NCBI GenBank assembly: GCA_016165875.1
Contig: JABBOT010000009.1
Span: 13,210,370-13,274,369 of the forward strand
Length of the DNA: 64,000 nt
Source of the DNA: Acanthopleura granulata
Lineage: Eukaryota; Mollusca; Polyplacophora; Chitonida; Chitonidae
Direction of reading: 5' to 3'
This document shows, piece by piece, positions 21,726-34,800 of the stretch. Each line of letters opens with the position of its first letter. Positions within the stretch are counted from its first letter, which is position 1. The position numbers and the translations under genes are program-made. Below the pieces are notes generated by a model. The model was not told the DNA's origin. It ran no database searches and was given only the letters and a program-made list of their open reading frames with translations.

Positions 21726-23068
21726 TGGGTTTTGTGTGTTAGGGCTTCAAATAATCTTTGAAATTGAGAAACAGTTTGGCACATACATATGTACACTGTG
21801 GACTGATTTACATGTGTAAACAGATTACAGAACTAATCTGATTGTGCATGTAGTATGCTGTCTTTCTCTGGGAGAAATTTGTTTTCCAGCATCTTTGACA
21901 TCGCTTAATGCATTGCTGTCTTTATGAGAAAATTCAGGCAACAGGATCATTTTACATTGGCTGAAGTTTTTGTATAACTGTAAAGCATTTATTCCAATTT
22001 TCCTGCATAATGTGAAATTTTTTTTGTCAGAGGAAAAGCAATTAAATTTTAAATCATTAAATTGTGTAAGAATCCTTTGTGAATCTACATGTATTGTCAG
22101 TTGTCCATGGACATTCAGTAAACCTGCTGATATTCCATATAATAATACCACACGTGTGCTCAGATTCTATTCAGGGTACATGCACAGAACTTCTACTCCA
22201 TTGGAAAAGGCACATTAAAACAAATGTTGTTTGTAATTATTAAATGGCTTTGTGGTTGGAGTTGAACCATTGTTTTTATGGCTGCCGCATCTTGCAGAAA
22301 ACTGCTTCACCTGATGTTAAACCCAAGGTTGTCGAGGCTAATTAGCTACACTAGAAGTGAAACTGTATGTATCAGGTGCCAAAGAGAACTTTATGATCAC
22401 TTGCCCTAGGGTCAGCCATTATGAAAAATCCCATGCTGATGAGCAACCATGACAGCTAAAACCGCTTAACTGTTGTCAGTGGTGTGAGAACAGGGGCTAA
22501 TTTTGATGTGTATTGTGCAGTCAGAAAATTCAGTGCAAAATAAATGTATGTCATGGTGTATTTGTCGGTGCATCTGACACATTGTGTATTAACATGTGTG
22601 TTTTTATGGTTTATCAATAATACATATTTACTCTACACTATTAGCTATTTGTTCTCAGTCAGACCCTGTTTAATACATAGTGTTGTTCTCTTGTGGTGAT
22701 TTCTGTGATATCCCGGACTGGTTGAGAAAGCTGTGTACCATTACATCTAACACAGAGACTCCATGCTTTGGTGTGGTTTATGGTTGGCTTGGGCCATCAG
22801 CATCCCTGCACAACCCCGTAAGGGATAATACAGAGTGAAGTAAATTCCACATTCACATTAGCAACAATTGCTCCTCCATAATGGAGTGCCTGCAGGGCTG
22901 GTGAGCACTGTGTATGTAGAGTGGTCGGGTTCACTGCACTGCAGAGATCAGTACCCATTGGGCATGTTCCGTCTCAGACCTGTTATGTTTTATTGAACCA
23001 AATATTGGCCTGGAATGTCTGGCAAAGTGTAAACTTGAATCAGGATTGGACATAAAAAATCTTGACTG
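21726..23068. other. No feature recognised
   Basis: Opposed open frames at 21825-22218 have no family resemblance and are AT-rich; treated as chance. No repeat with clear copies elsewhere seen. Confidence 0.4.
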
Positions 23069-23660
23069 TCTCGGTGTCCAAGGATGACCTGGTCAGTAGG
23101 GTTTCTACATTTATATCCAAAGAATAAGGTTGACGTAATCAGTAGGGTGTTTGTTTCCAAGGGCGATGTAATCAGTAGGGTGTTTTTATCAAAGGGTGAC
23201 CTAATCCATAGGGTGTCTTTATCCAGGGGTCCCCTGGCCAGTAAGGTGTCTGTATCCAGGGATCATATGGTCAGTAGGCTGTCTGTATCCAGGGATCACG
23301 TGATCAGTAAGAGGGCATTATTTAGGGATTACCTGGTCAGTAGGATGCCCATATCCAGGGATAACCTGATCAGTAGGCTGTCCATATCCTGGGATGACCT
23401 GGTCGTTAGGGTGTCATTATCCAGGGATCACCTGATCAGAAGGGTGTCTATATCCAAGGATCACCTGATCATTAGGGTGTCTGTATCCAGGGATCACTTG
23501 ATCAGTAGGCTCTCTATGTCCATGGATCACCTGGTCAGTAAGGTGTTTGTATCTAGGGATCACCTTATCAATATCCAGGGATGACACGATCATTAGGGTG
23601 TCATTATCCAGGGATCACCTAATCAGTAGGGTTTCTGTACCCAGCGATTGCCTAATCCGT
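23069..23660 (+). repeat. Minisatellite, 33-bp unit, about 17 copies
   Basis: Units of the form AGGGATCACCTGATCAGTAG followed by GGTGTCTGTATCC repeat with 10-20% divergence. Because 33 is a multiple of three, a 166-codon open frame (23084-23584) survives and encodes an 11-residue repeat like VSVSRDHLISR. Conservation follows the DNA period and not codon positions, so I treat the frame as non-coding. Confidence 0.85.
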
Positions 23661-24457
23661 ACAGTTTTGGGTTTAGGCCCGATGATTCATTGTATGTTTG
23701 TGATACATGTCAGTATGTACTGATGATGGCTTACGTGCATGTATACATTGATGAATTTTCTGTAGGTATTTTATGTTTAATTATAAAATGGTTGATTGTA
23801 TGAAAACTTTTGGACATCTTTGGTCCACAATTGTTTTTTTTTGGAGGGTTTAGCTCTTCACACAAACGCATTACTGGAAGTTATTGGAGTATTTACGTGT
23901 CCTTTGCCCAATCCGTCTTGATTTAGCAGGAAGTCTGCCCACAGTGACAGTTCAGTATTGTTCAATGGCACGCTGCTTTTGGCCATGTTATTCCCCACTG
24001 TGAGGGAGCTACAGAGTGAGCTTCGTCGTCGCTTTCCCTATGTTTGCACAGTGCCATATTTGAAGCTCTCCCATAGCGAACTCATTTTAGGCATTGAATA
24101 TTGAACGTGTTCAGGTGATAATGCAGAATGGAGCTCTAAATGAGAGCGCTTTCACCAGAGATCGGGTACTTACATGTAACACGTGACCCCGGGCAGAGCT
24201 GTACGTACAAGCTACTGTGACATTCAAGGTCAGGTTACTGAGTAACTCATTAGCATATTGACATGAGGTTGCTGTCTAAATCTGACTCATGATCATGCAA
24301 CAGCAATTAAAGGAAGGAAAATATGGTTACATTGCCCAGTGTTCAGGCATGGCCAAATGCTGAATGTGGAATAACATGCATCAGAAATTTCGTTATCATT
24401 AAAGTTAACTGCAAAGTTACTACTCTGCCTTACTAGTAATAGTTTAAGCTCATGGAT
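23661..24457. other. No feature recognised
   Basis: Unique-looking sequence; no coding exon, RNA or repeat supported. Confidence 0.4.
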
Positions 24458-24671
24458 ATTTCCAAGATGGATTAAAGTACATACATGAAAGTTTGCAATG
24501 GGAAGTATTGAAATTCATGCGGAAATAAAAGAACAAACATATTGGAGCTAATGAGATTGGATTCATTTCCAAGATGGATTAAAGTACATACATGAAAGTT
24601 TGCAATGGGAAGTATTGAAATTCATGCGGAAATAAAAGAACAAACATATTGGAGCTAATGAGATTGGATTC
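24458..24671 (+). repeat. Perfect tandem duplication, 107-bp unit
   Basis: ATTTCCAAGATGGATTAAAG starts at 24458 and again at 24565, and the two 107-bp copies appear identical, both ending GAGATTGGATTC. This is either a very recent duplication or an assembly artefact. Confidence 0.9.
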
Positions 24672-27041
24672 ATGTATAGGTGAATTTTGTTTTGCTCAGG
24701 TTCTCTAGTTGTGTCAAGTGGGAATAATGGGAATTGACAAGAAGAAAGTTTTGACCATGTCGTATCAGCTCTCATTGTCTGAAGTTGGCCTGTCGTATCA
24801 GATGAGCTGGAAGAGCGAAATATATTCGCAGATTACAAACTGCTATGATATTCTCTGTATGCATACTGCTGTACTGAACAAAGACATAAATGTGGCTTCC
24901 ATACATCTACCAAAACTGCGCCACAGCCCTGTAGATTTAGGATGACAGGTGTCATCATATATATCAAAAATGCATGGTGGGATTAATAAGGTGGTTTGTA
25001 ATTGACAGTAATAAAATTGTTTGTCAGTTATGTTTTTCTGGTTGACAATGAAATGAAACCACCCATACACTCCCACAGATGGTGCATGAAGATGATGCAT
25101 TATTTGGCATTTCAGTATGTTGACAAAACTTTATTTGTCATGTACAGGATTAATCAAACATACCCTGAAGAACACACCCCAAGCCATTGTGGAACTGAAT
25201 GAATCAGTACATATATTTAACATACCAGTAATTTGTTTTTTCCAGCGAGTAGTGCTCTGATCAACAACACCTGTGTTGCACCTGGTTGTTTTCTTCATAA
25301 CCATTATGTAGGTGAAATATTGCTGTTGTGGTGATAACCCATATTCATTCATTATATTTAATCACATCCTTGTCTCTCATTATGCATACACAGTTGTGTG
25401 TAGTATTTTGATAATGTAATCAATCTGGCTTCACTTGAATTTGTTGTTATGTTTAATGTTTGTCATCATTTGAACTTGTATACTGGGACCTGAACTGGTG
25501 TTAAATAGACAAAATTACACGTGACCATTGTTGATTATAGCTTCATTCACATTAACCGGGAATCCTTGTTGGCTGAGTCATCAGTTAATTGTGTAAGGTA
25601 GCAGTTGCTGTTATCTGGCCAGATCTCCTTTCACTGATGCCTTTTGGTAGTGTGTTTGTCAGTTACCATACTCCATTTCCTCCCTCCATAAAGCATGTTA
25701 AACTGATCGTAAAATATGCACGAGTATGGTCAAAAAATCCCCATCCAGCATGCTATCATGTTGTAGTTGTAATTAGACAGTGAAGCAGCATGTACATGTA
25801 TCTCATCGTCAGTGACATGGGCTGTGTTGATCTGCGCAAATTCAGGGAAATGCTCCAGTAAGTGGAAGAACAACTCTTTCTACAGTCTAGGCTAGTTAAC
25901 TCTTTTGAGAACGGGGGAAAAAAAAATGGGAAAAATAAGCAGATTCTGATAACTTGTAATGACCTATAATTTAGCATCAGTGTGTCATATGTAAATTTAT
26001 GCCATTTGGCGGCCGTGTGAACGTCTAGAAATATATCATGATGCTGACTGAGAGAGAATCGATTGGCCGTCTTTGAGCAGCTGTAGGATTTCATCGTGGT
26101 CTGAGACAGAGGGAAATAACACTTGTGTTTAAGAAGGGGGAACCGTTTTGTCATATTCAGCTAGAACGGCAGCCCCCGTAATGGCAGCCCCATTGATTTG
26201 ATATCGGGAGTTGTTGTGGCCCAGACTGTGCTTCGTCCCAGCAGATCGGCCAGCTGTTGCGAGGGGCGGTGGCACTGTGCTAAACCCTACTCATACATAC
26301 ATTAACAGCCACCAACGGAGGGGAGGCTCTTGCCTTAATTTGTTGAGAAACTGTGAAGCTGCGTGACGCGTCGAACTGCATGCTTAAAGGTGAGTTGTTA
26401 TAAACAATACTTTCTTGAGTCTTGAGCTGACTGGTGTTATAACAGTTGAACACAGCTGTAGATCGAGCCTTCAACCGTCATCTAATTTAGTGGCACGGCA
26501 ACAGGTCGTTATTGATTGTTGTTTCAACTTAAGAGTCTCTGTGGGGATAATGTGCATGCAGAACTCTGTATTTCTTTGTTGTTGTAATTCTGGCTGGTCG
26601 AATGATGGCGGTGACCTTGTACATGTTAATGTCGTGCTTTAGACGACGGGGGACTGGGCGCAGCCCAACTTCCTGTTGACAATCTCCACAGCAAATATTT
26701 CTGTATATCTAACACCTGTGTCACTGTTGTGTACAGGCTTATAGATTGACCATGCCTGTTGGAGTGTCTGAGTAACACATAAGGCATCCTTGTGTATGGA
26801 TGCATACTGGATGAGAAGCAGATTTATGGTTCCTGCTGAGCTCAACCAAACAAGATTACCAGATTTATGTTACCATATAGACCAGATTTTCTTGACCGTT
26901 TTGCATTACTGCCATGAAATAAGACAAGGTGGAGAGACAGAGAGAAACGCAAAAGTGAGGTCAAACCCATGGCAGTGCAAAGCAGCATTATGCCATGAGC
27001 TACATGTAGTTAGAACGTTTTTTCGTTTTAATAAATGTGAT
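24672..27041. other. No gene recognised; SINE-tail fragment near 25300
   Basis: 25305-25350 (GTGAAATATTGCTGTTGTGG then ATTCATTCATT) is a SINE tail fragment. A GC-richer stretch at 26160-26290 includes two GGCAGCCCC blocks. No exon with consistent splicing was found. Confidence 0.4.
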
Positions 27042-27165
27042 GCGATTTATTTGTTTGATTGGTGTTTTACATCGTACTCAAGAATATTTCACTTATACGA
27101 CGACGTCCAGCACTATGGTGGGAGGAAACTAAGGAGAGCCCTGGGATAAGCCATGACCGTCCTGG
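27042..27165 (-). repeat. SINE 3' part, the only clear copy on the - strand
   Basis: Reads in reverse complement as GTGAAATATTCTTGAGTACG with TCCTCCCACCATAGTGCTGG; the A-tail appears as TTTATTTGTTTGATTGGTGT at its left end. Confidence 0.85.
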
Positions 27166-28228
27166 TAAATTTTCATAACAGTTACATGTATGGCAACCCA
27201 AATTAACCCAAAGGCTTAAAAGAAAAGAAAATCGGCCCAAATTAAAAGAAGTTAAAAATATTTAAAACAAAAAAAAAAAAAATCTGCATTTATCTTAATT
27301 CCATGATGCAAGTGTGTCAGTATTTAATATTACTTATTGGTCAGTCAGTATCCTGGCCTAATATTATTCCTTGTATAAAACAGAACATAAATTTGGTATC
27401 ACTTTAATACATGTAGTTATTTAAGTATAGTATTACACTGCATATTTATCGTTCCATTGCACTGACATCATGTTACATATCATCGTACAATGTACATCGA
27501 AGATAAATCATGTAAATACATGTAATTATAATGAGTGTACATTACTTAAGGAGGGTAAACATGTTTATTTTGTTGTAGCACATTAATGACTGTAAGCCTC
27601 TTTGTAGTCTCTAAGTACTAGATCTGAAGTACGTGGGCACAAATGCCATCAGTTGTGTCGTACACTTATATCAGTAAGTGACATTGTGAGTGTACTTGTA
27701 TGTCAACCTACAGTCTGAAAACCTGGGTTCGCATACTGATCACAATCAGGGATGTAACATTAAGTACACCTTCTGTGACAATACACCAGGTGAGATCATT
27801 TGCATTGGGGTAATAAGTATTAATTATGAGGACATGGATTTATTGACTCTATCAGTGCACAACAAAGCCATGGGGTAGGACTGCTTCAGTGTAGAAACGA
27901 CCAAAATCGGTTCAGTGCGATGTTCTGCAGAAGCTGCTCACAGTGCTGTGTAGAAATTTCGTGTCAGTGGCCTTGTGGTTGACTTCAATGCCAGACCGTG
28001 GGGTAGAGTGCAGTTATGAACCAGTTCTGTACAGTAGCAACACAGCAGTGCAGAGTAGCAACACGGTACAGGGCAGTAGATCCACAGTATGTTATTGCAT
28101 CTAGGTGAGTTGTGAGCCACAGTATCATGTAGTTGTCGCACAGTATGAATCTGAAACTGCAAGATTGAGAACAGCGTTCTGAATACCATACAATAACTGT
28201 GGCAACTGTGTTGACATAGCCCAAGGTA
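27166..28228. other. No feature recognised
   Basis: AT-rich sequence with an A-run at 27267-27283. Short opposed open frames at 27938-28257 lack support. Confidence 0.4.
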
Positions 28229-28435
28229 AATAACCTAAAATTTTCTCCATATTTCATGAAATGCTACTTTTGATATTGAAACTTGCATTTTTCTGGTAGG
28301 ATATAAACTTATCCTCAGAACTAACCTCACAACACTTTCCTTATATCAGTGTAACTGTAAGGAAGAGTAACATGTAGGGGCCCATCTTACGAAGAGAGTG
28401 TTACGCACGTCAAACTTAACCTGGTGTTAAAAGTT
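28229..28435. mobile_element. MITE family A remnant and part of a GGGGCCC-type MITE
   Basis: 28229-28372 begins ACCTAAAATTTTCTCCAT and contains GAAACTTGCATTTTTCTGG and TAGGATATAAACTTATCC, both family A. 28377-28435 begins GGGGCCCATCTTACGAAG, like the ends of the palindromic MITEs at 58091-58380. Confidence 0.55.
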
Positions 28436-28539
28436 ATTGGAGCACATGTGCACAGATATACCCCTGCCTTTTAGTCAGCACAGCACCAAAAAAAAGGTAA
28501 CCTATGCAACCTTTTTTCCTAATTCGCCCCCTGTTAATC

Positions 28540-28912
28540 ACGTATTGTGGATGATCCTTGATATTCACTTATTGTGGACGACAACTGTAATCCATGTTTG
28601 CTGGATGACCCATATCACTCATGTATTGGGGAAATCCCTATTCATGTAGCGTGGATGGCCTATATGTTATTCATGTATTGTGGATGACCTCTGTTATTCA
28701 TGTGTTGTGGATGCCCCCAGTTATTCATGTATTGTGGGTGACCCGTCTTTGTATATTGTGGTTGAACCATCTTCGTGTATTGTGGATGACCCCTCTTTGT
28801 GTATTGTGGATGACCCCTCTTCGTGTATTGTGGATGACCCCTCTTTGTGTATTGTGGATGACCCCTCTTCGTGTATTGCGTATTGTGGATGACCCCTTTT
28901 CGGATGACCCTT
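28540..28912 (+). repeat. Minisatellite, 24-bp unit at its 3' end
   Basis: The motif GTGTATTGTGGATGACCCCT with CTTC/CTTT repeats every 24 bp from about 28745 to 28905; earlier units are longer and more diverged (TATTCATGTATTGTGGATGA). Open frames across it are repeat artefacts. Confidence 0.85.
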
Positions 28913-31900
28913 TGCAGGCCAGCCTGGCTGCCTCGCTCTACATGTAGAACATTGCTCTAGCTATCATCCTTCTCCCTATGAGGCTGCTTGTAGAGGATTT
29001 AATCTGCTTAATAGAACGATTGCCCCACTCCTCTTGAGATCCTGTCTGATGATAAAAGCTGATTTTAATTCATTCATGATGACCCAGAACAATACGTGGA
29101 TATCAGCACTTATGCATTAATCAACCCGCATTTGTTGATAGCAATCCCATTAGATTTCCTGATGATCTCTCTGCAAATTATAGGTATGTGCACATGTCGC
29201 TGTGTAGCTTAGTGCAGTTATATACAAGTCCTGTTAAAGCCTCTATCCCACGATGTACGTTACATTTGCCAATTAATTCAATGTAACAATCTATAGGTTT
29301 CATTTTGGCTGCCTACATGTCGGTGTCCATGAGCAACATAAACCAGGCTACAGACTCTTAATTGGCAACAGAAAGACTCTCAGTGGCTGACAGGAAAGAC
29401 AGAACATCTTGAATCAAATCTGATGTATTGACCTTTTCAGCGTGCAGTACACGTATGCAACCCCAGTATGTTAAATAATTTTATGTCAGACATGCATATA
29501 GGCAGTGACATAACATTCCTAGCAACGGTCTGTTTGGTAGCCATGTCAAGATGCTACCATAGCCGTTCCCATTATGTTTTACCCTGCTGTCAAGTGTGGG
29601 CCATGTGCAAATTTATGTGTTAAAACCTTTTCAAACAATATTAAGTGTATCTTACAACATGTAGGCTCCTCAAATAATACCCTGCCCTGCTACTGATTTG
29701 AACTTTCTTACGTAGTAAATTTGCTTTTATTATCTATATAATGGTGCAAAATCAGCATTTCGGTAATAGAAATTCTCTTTAACCAACATTATAGATATCT
29801 TTGTTATTCTTGGATGCTGCATGGCTGGTGTTTTTACCTTGCAGTTACAAAGTAAGGTGAAATATTGTTAGTGGGGGAGGGCGGAAGTGCCATTTGTAAT
29901 GGTGTCTGGGAAAGCGTCTTTTAGTTAAGCTCAGTTGTCCAATCAACCTAGGCAGCAGTTTAGGCTAAAGCACTTATCACTGAACTTCCAGGTGTCTCCT
30001 AACCAGTATTTGGTATTTCAGACCCAGGTGCCATTACGTCAAAAAAGAAACATTTTATTTCATGATGTTCCAGTTGGAGCTGAGCAGTGTGATATAATAC
30101 ATGTTTAGTAAACTTTTGCATTCAAATCTCATGTACCAATACAAGACATCATAGAACACGAAGCTTTGATCTCAGTGGAGTATGGAGGTAAAGAGACTGG
30201 CCGCTTTTCTCCATTTTAAAGGCCAGTATTTTTTTTTTTTTTTTTTTTTTGGTTTGTCTTTTTGTACTAAATATGGACGTATTTGAGAGATCTCCTTGTA
30301 CATGTACACGTAGGTGTTGGAGAGCAAGTGCCTTTTGGGTTCCCTTGGGACACTTAGGCTAATTTTGGCCTCTGAGTTAACCGAGATTATAGGCTCTGGT
30401 TGACATAGATGTACACGTTCTGCCAAACCCCTGCATGTTGTGAAAGCTTTGCCTTTTCTCTGCTTTCTTTTTCTTGTATTTTTTTTTTAACCTGTACTTG
30501 ATTTCATTTCCTCTTATGTAATGTATTGATGTACATTGGTCCTGGTAATGTCTGGCCAAGTCGATAATAAGCCATTGGAATTAGCTTGACGGCAGATTTG
30601 AGGAGAGGGCGTCAGGTTTTGTGTGTAGCTTGATTATTCGCTGACATTAGTTGTGGGTATCAGGCAGCGAGTGGGGGGGTGGAGGAAGAGGGAGGTGAAA
30701 GGGGACAATCAGTATTCGAGATGTCCTGGCACTTTATTTGCTTGGGGCAGCGGCAAGCAGACGACGAGGTGAAAGATAACATGGGAAGGTATGGGAAGGT
30801 GAACAACACTGGACAATATTCTGAGAACTATGGAAGATAATAACCAGAAATTACAGTGTGTTTTACTACAGAACAATGTGCAAACAGTAGCATATGTAAA
30901 TTATAAAGGTTAGGGAAACCAAGTTTTGGACTTACGGGACCGTGAAGCAGAATTCTGTATTAACTTCCATGCTGTGTTGACAGTGTTTTCACTGCCATGT
31001 CTGTGCGAGCAAAGCCTGTTTGCACCAGTAAAACTGTTAATGCCCGGATGTCTGCGGTGTCGAATCTAGCCATACACATGAATGTTGAGTACATGTAAAT
31101 GTACGTATGTTTTGTCCCAACTTATGTCCAGCAGCACTTCAGTGGGAGACTTTGAGAGGCTTTGTACATTAGGTTCCAAGTTGCAATTAAAACACATCAT
31201 TTCCTACCGTGAATCTGCAGTGCTGGTGTATTACCTGTGTGTTTTATGAACACAAATGCAGTGAGAAGCGTAACGTACTACCGTGAAAGAACAAAGGAGC
31301 ACACAGTTTTGGACCACTTTGTTAAAGGCGGGAAAGGGTTTTATAGGCTCCTCTTTTTTTCTGTAAGATTTTTTCAAAACTGCTGACTGGAATTTATTCA
31401 AATTTAATGTAAAGTTGTTTTTTTTGAGGACCTTAATTATTGACTCAGTGTTGGAATCTGTCTGTCTGTCTGCCTGTTTAGCCCTGTTTGTCACTTTGAT
31501 TCACTAGCCTTTGTCATAACGTGTTATCTGCAAAACTGCTTGACTGAACTTAATCAGGTTTGCATGGTTTCAAAATTTCTTATGCAGACTTTAATAACTA
31601 TGTTTCAGTGCTTCTTGTTTTGGCCATGTTTTCATAATTCTGATTTGCTGCTTTCTGTTTTCAAGATATACCCTAAACTGCATGCAAGAATGGAATGACT
31701 TTGGTCAAAATGTTTCTTGTTAGGACCATAATAACATGAACCTACTAAACCTATGTCATTGAGTACATGTATAAACATATTCATATGTTCTCCACAAGTC
31801 GGTTGTGAAAGAGTTAAGTCTTGGAGTTGTGACTGTTTGCACCACTTTCTTGTTGGTAAAAGTAGCGGTAAAAGCAAGACATTGATTGCGTCCAGCAGAT

Positions 31901-32594
31901 AGGTTGAGCCCAGGAAATCAGACAGGTCGAGCCCGGGAAATGTGGGCAGCAGGGTTTAATTTTTAAATATGGCAGTGTTCTGTTTTCCGTTACTCTTGAG
32001 TTATGCCCTGGGCAGTAGACAAGCAGATGGGATACAAGGATGTGAGGAAGAAACTTTTCCTGTGTTCCCTGCTGTTTTTTTGCCCCGGAGCTGTTGCGTG
32101 GGTTTGTTGTGTGTGAAGGCTTCATTTCATTTGGCAATGGATCAGTGACTGTGAATTAAAATCAGATCAAAAAGTACTTTTTAAGAGGCAAATAAAGTTC
32201 ATACATGCCAAATACTACTTCTGGAGACCAGCATTTTTCCAGTAGGATACATATATATATATCATTCTACCTGCACCTTTCAGATAAACCTGAGAACACT
32301 TTTTTTTTATAATCAGTAAGAACTCCCAGAACTCTGAATGAGTAACTTTGTTGGAGGCAGACTTTTAGATCTGGTATGTCTAGACATACGAGTCTGTCAT
32401 CTAACTTTGATGGTTGTATAAAGCTGGATTACTGGAAGGATTGTCAACTGGACTGCTTGAGCGGGATGATCATCTGGATGATTCTAATGGTACATGTTAA
32501 CAGGACAGGTTTTAAACAAGAGTTTGGCTGCTAGACAGCAGACAGCATTATACTGTTATCCAAAGTGTTGCTGTAAATGGTTCTTATAGCTTAA
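28913..32594. other. No gene recognised
   Basis: Contains a T-run (30230-30250), and 32160-32355, which loosely resembles MITE family A. Opposed open frames at 31231-32137 are without recognisable domains. No exon supported. Confidence 0.4.
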
Positions 32595-32830
32595 TGGGCG
32601 GCCTAGGGTGTTAGTGCGCCGGCGTGGCATTATGACCCAGGTGCAAGTTCAAGCCCAGCTCATGCCGGCTTTCTCTCCGGAATTATGTGGGAAGGTCTGA
32701 TAGCAACTTGCAGATGGTAATGAGTTTTCTCCCTCTGGCTCTGCCTGGTTTTCTCCTGTCATAACGCTGGATGTCAAAGTGAAATATTCTTAAGTATGGC
32801 GTGAAACACCAATCAAATAAATAAATATTG
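32595..32830 (+). repeat. tRNA-derived SINE
   Basis: GTTAGTGCGCCGGCG (A-box-like), CAAGTTCAAGCCCAGCTCATG (B-box-like), then TCTGCCTGGTTTTCTCCTG, GTGAAATATTCTTAAGTATG and AATCAAATAAATAAAT. Confidence 0.85.
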
Positions 32831-33624
32831 CTGGATGAGCTGTCAGCCTCAGTACATTGAGTGCAACAAAAGTCACGTGACCATTGATCAGCCTGGCAAT
32901 GTTTGCCTGCTATGTTTGAGGCCAAGCTATTGTGGACACTGAGCAAAGCCAGAGAACTGTCAGGTGGATTTTTCTGTGTATTTTGATGACTTGTCTGCTG
33001 GTGAGAATAAAGAAGAGATACATAGGAAACAAACATTGTTATTTTCTGAAAGAGACTAAGGACTCATCACACAACACTTAACTAGTCCCTAAGATACGTG
33101 TGCCGACAGGAAGCATGTAGTGGTTTGTCTGCTTGTATCTCAGATTATTGACATCTCGCATGCTGATGAATCCCCAAACTCTTTCAAACTGATAAGCTTA
33201 TAGCGCAATATACATGTAGCTACAGGTAATATGTATGGGCTGATGTTTATTTGTAAAAGTATAGTTTTCATATATATACCGTTATCTGGATAAATTTTGA
33301 AGGAGTAAAATACCATTGCCGCTGGAAGGCAAGAAACAAAATTAAGAGTATATTTTAACTTCTAATTGTGACAAAGCCCTTGAATTCTTAGTTCTATTAC
33401 TGCATACACAACTATTCATTATTGATACAGGTATCCTAACCCTCTGCACACTGCTTATATGATTTATATCTCAGTCCGGTCTTTCAAGAATTGTAGACAA
33501 ATTGGATCTGTTGGACAAAAATGCACGTCTCAAAATGACACGAGGACAGCATTTACACAAAAAAATGAACTTCATAACAGCGTGAGTATAGTTTATGCGC
33601 TGTAGGTATCAACCAAGATGGTGG
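32831..33624. other. No feature recognised
   Basis: No coding exon, RNA gene or repeat supported. Confidence 0.4.
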
Positions 33625-34070
33625 TGCCTCGTATAGTTGTCAAGTGGATGGCATTAAGACAAAGTTGTCCGCTTGATAATGCATACAATGGTGATTACTA
33701 GCTGTTTTGCAGTAAATGGGTTTTAGCTGGATGGGCTGTCAACCTCAATTGTTGTCCACTAGATGGCATTAAGACAAATTTGTCAGCTGGATAATGCATA
33801 TAATGTGATAAGGTGTTTTGCAGTAAATAGATTTCACCTGGATAGGCTGTCAACCTCAATTGTTGTCCACTAGATGGCATTAAGACAAATCTGTCAGCTG
33901 GATAATGCATATAATGTGATAAGATGTTTTGCAGTAAATAGATTTCACCTGGATAGGCTGTCAACCTCAATTGTTGTCCACTGTATGGCATTAAGAAAAA
34001 TTTGTCAGCTGGATAATGCATATAATGTGGTCAACTGTTTTGCAGTAAATTTGCTTTAGCTGGATGGCTG
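33625..34070 (+). repeat. Tandem repeat, 111-bp unit, about 4 copies
   Basis: GTCAACCTCAATTGTTGTCC recurs at 33738, 33849 and 33960, a 111-bp period, with a more diverged first unit from about 33640. The period is 37 codons, which keeps a 107-codon frame open on the - strand (33698-34021). This is taken as a repeat artefact. Confidence 0.9.
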
Positions 34071-34619
34071 TCAGAGCTCTGGACTGCATGAGTGGTGGGA
34101 AGTTGCACTGTATTGCATAAATGGCTATCATCTTGGATTGCATAATGATTCTGAGCTGCATTGCAGACTGGTTTTCACCATGGATGTATGATAATCAGCT
34201 GAATTACATGGGCTGTCACCGGCATATGTAGGTTCTATGTAAGTATAGTTGTCATCTCTGAAAGCCCATTTGTTGTCTTAAACTGTACTTCATTATTTGA
34301 ATCATGGTTAGATTCAGTAGATCTATAGATACTGATGAGGGGTCTTGATAATTGTCAGTCCATGCATTTATTGCCCTGTCTCTCACCTTAAAGTAGCTAG
34401 CAAGATCAAGGCTCATTTAATTATTTAAAGGTCCAGATGGTACATTCCCCAGATTGCCATCTTTAATTGTACATGTATATAAAATTTACCATTTAAATTG
34501 TACTGTAATAAGGTTGTAATAACTTGATCGTGAACTTAGTACCATCATTACTATGTACCTGTAGCTGTAAGAAGGGCATTAAAAGATGTCTGTTTTACAA
34601 GAGTGTGTTAAGAAGCATT
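34071..34619. other. No feature recognised
   Basis: Unique-looking sequence. Confidence 0.4.
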
Positions 34620-34800
34620 AAATCAGGTAAATAAATATCATAAAATAATGCTTTTGAAGCTGAAACTTACATTTTCACAGTAGAACTGTATGTCATCCTA
34701 TCTATCAAGCAAACCTTAAAACACCTGTCTAAAATCAAAAGAATTCTGAAAATGAGAAGAAGAAATGAGCAACTTAACCATGGATGAAATTTTAAGTCAT
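34620..34800 (+). mobile_element. MITE family A copy
   Basis: Contains GAAGCTGAAACTTACATTTTC, AAACCTTAAAACACCTGTCT and ends ATGGATGAAATTTTAAGTCA, the family A right end. The left end is eroded. Confidence 0.7.

Noticed and set aside
28540..28947. Two overlapping + frames with WMTP/IVDDPS repeats
   Set aside because: Products of the 24-bp minisatellite; no conserved domain or splice context.
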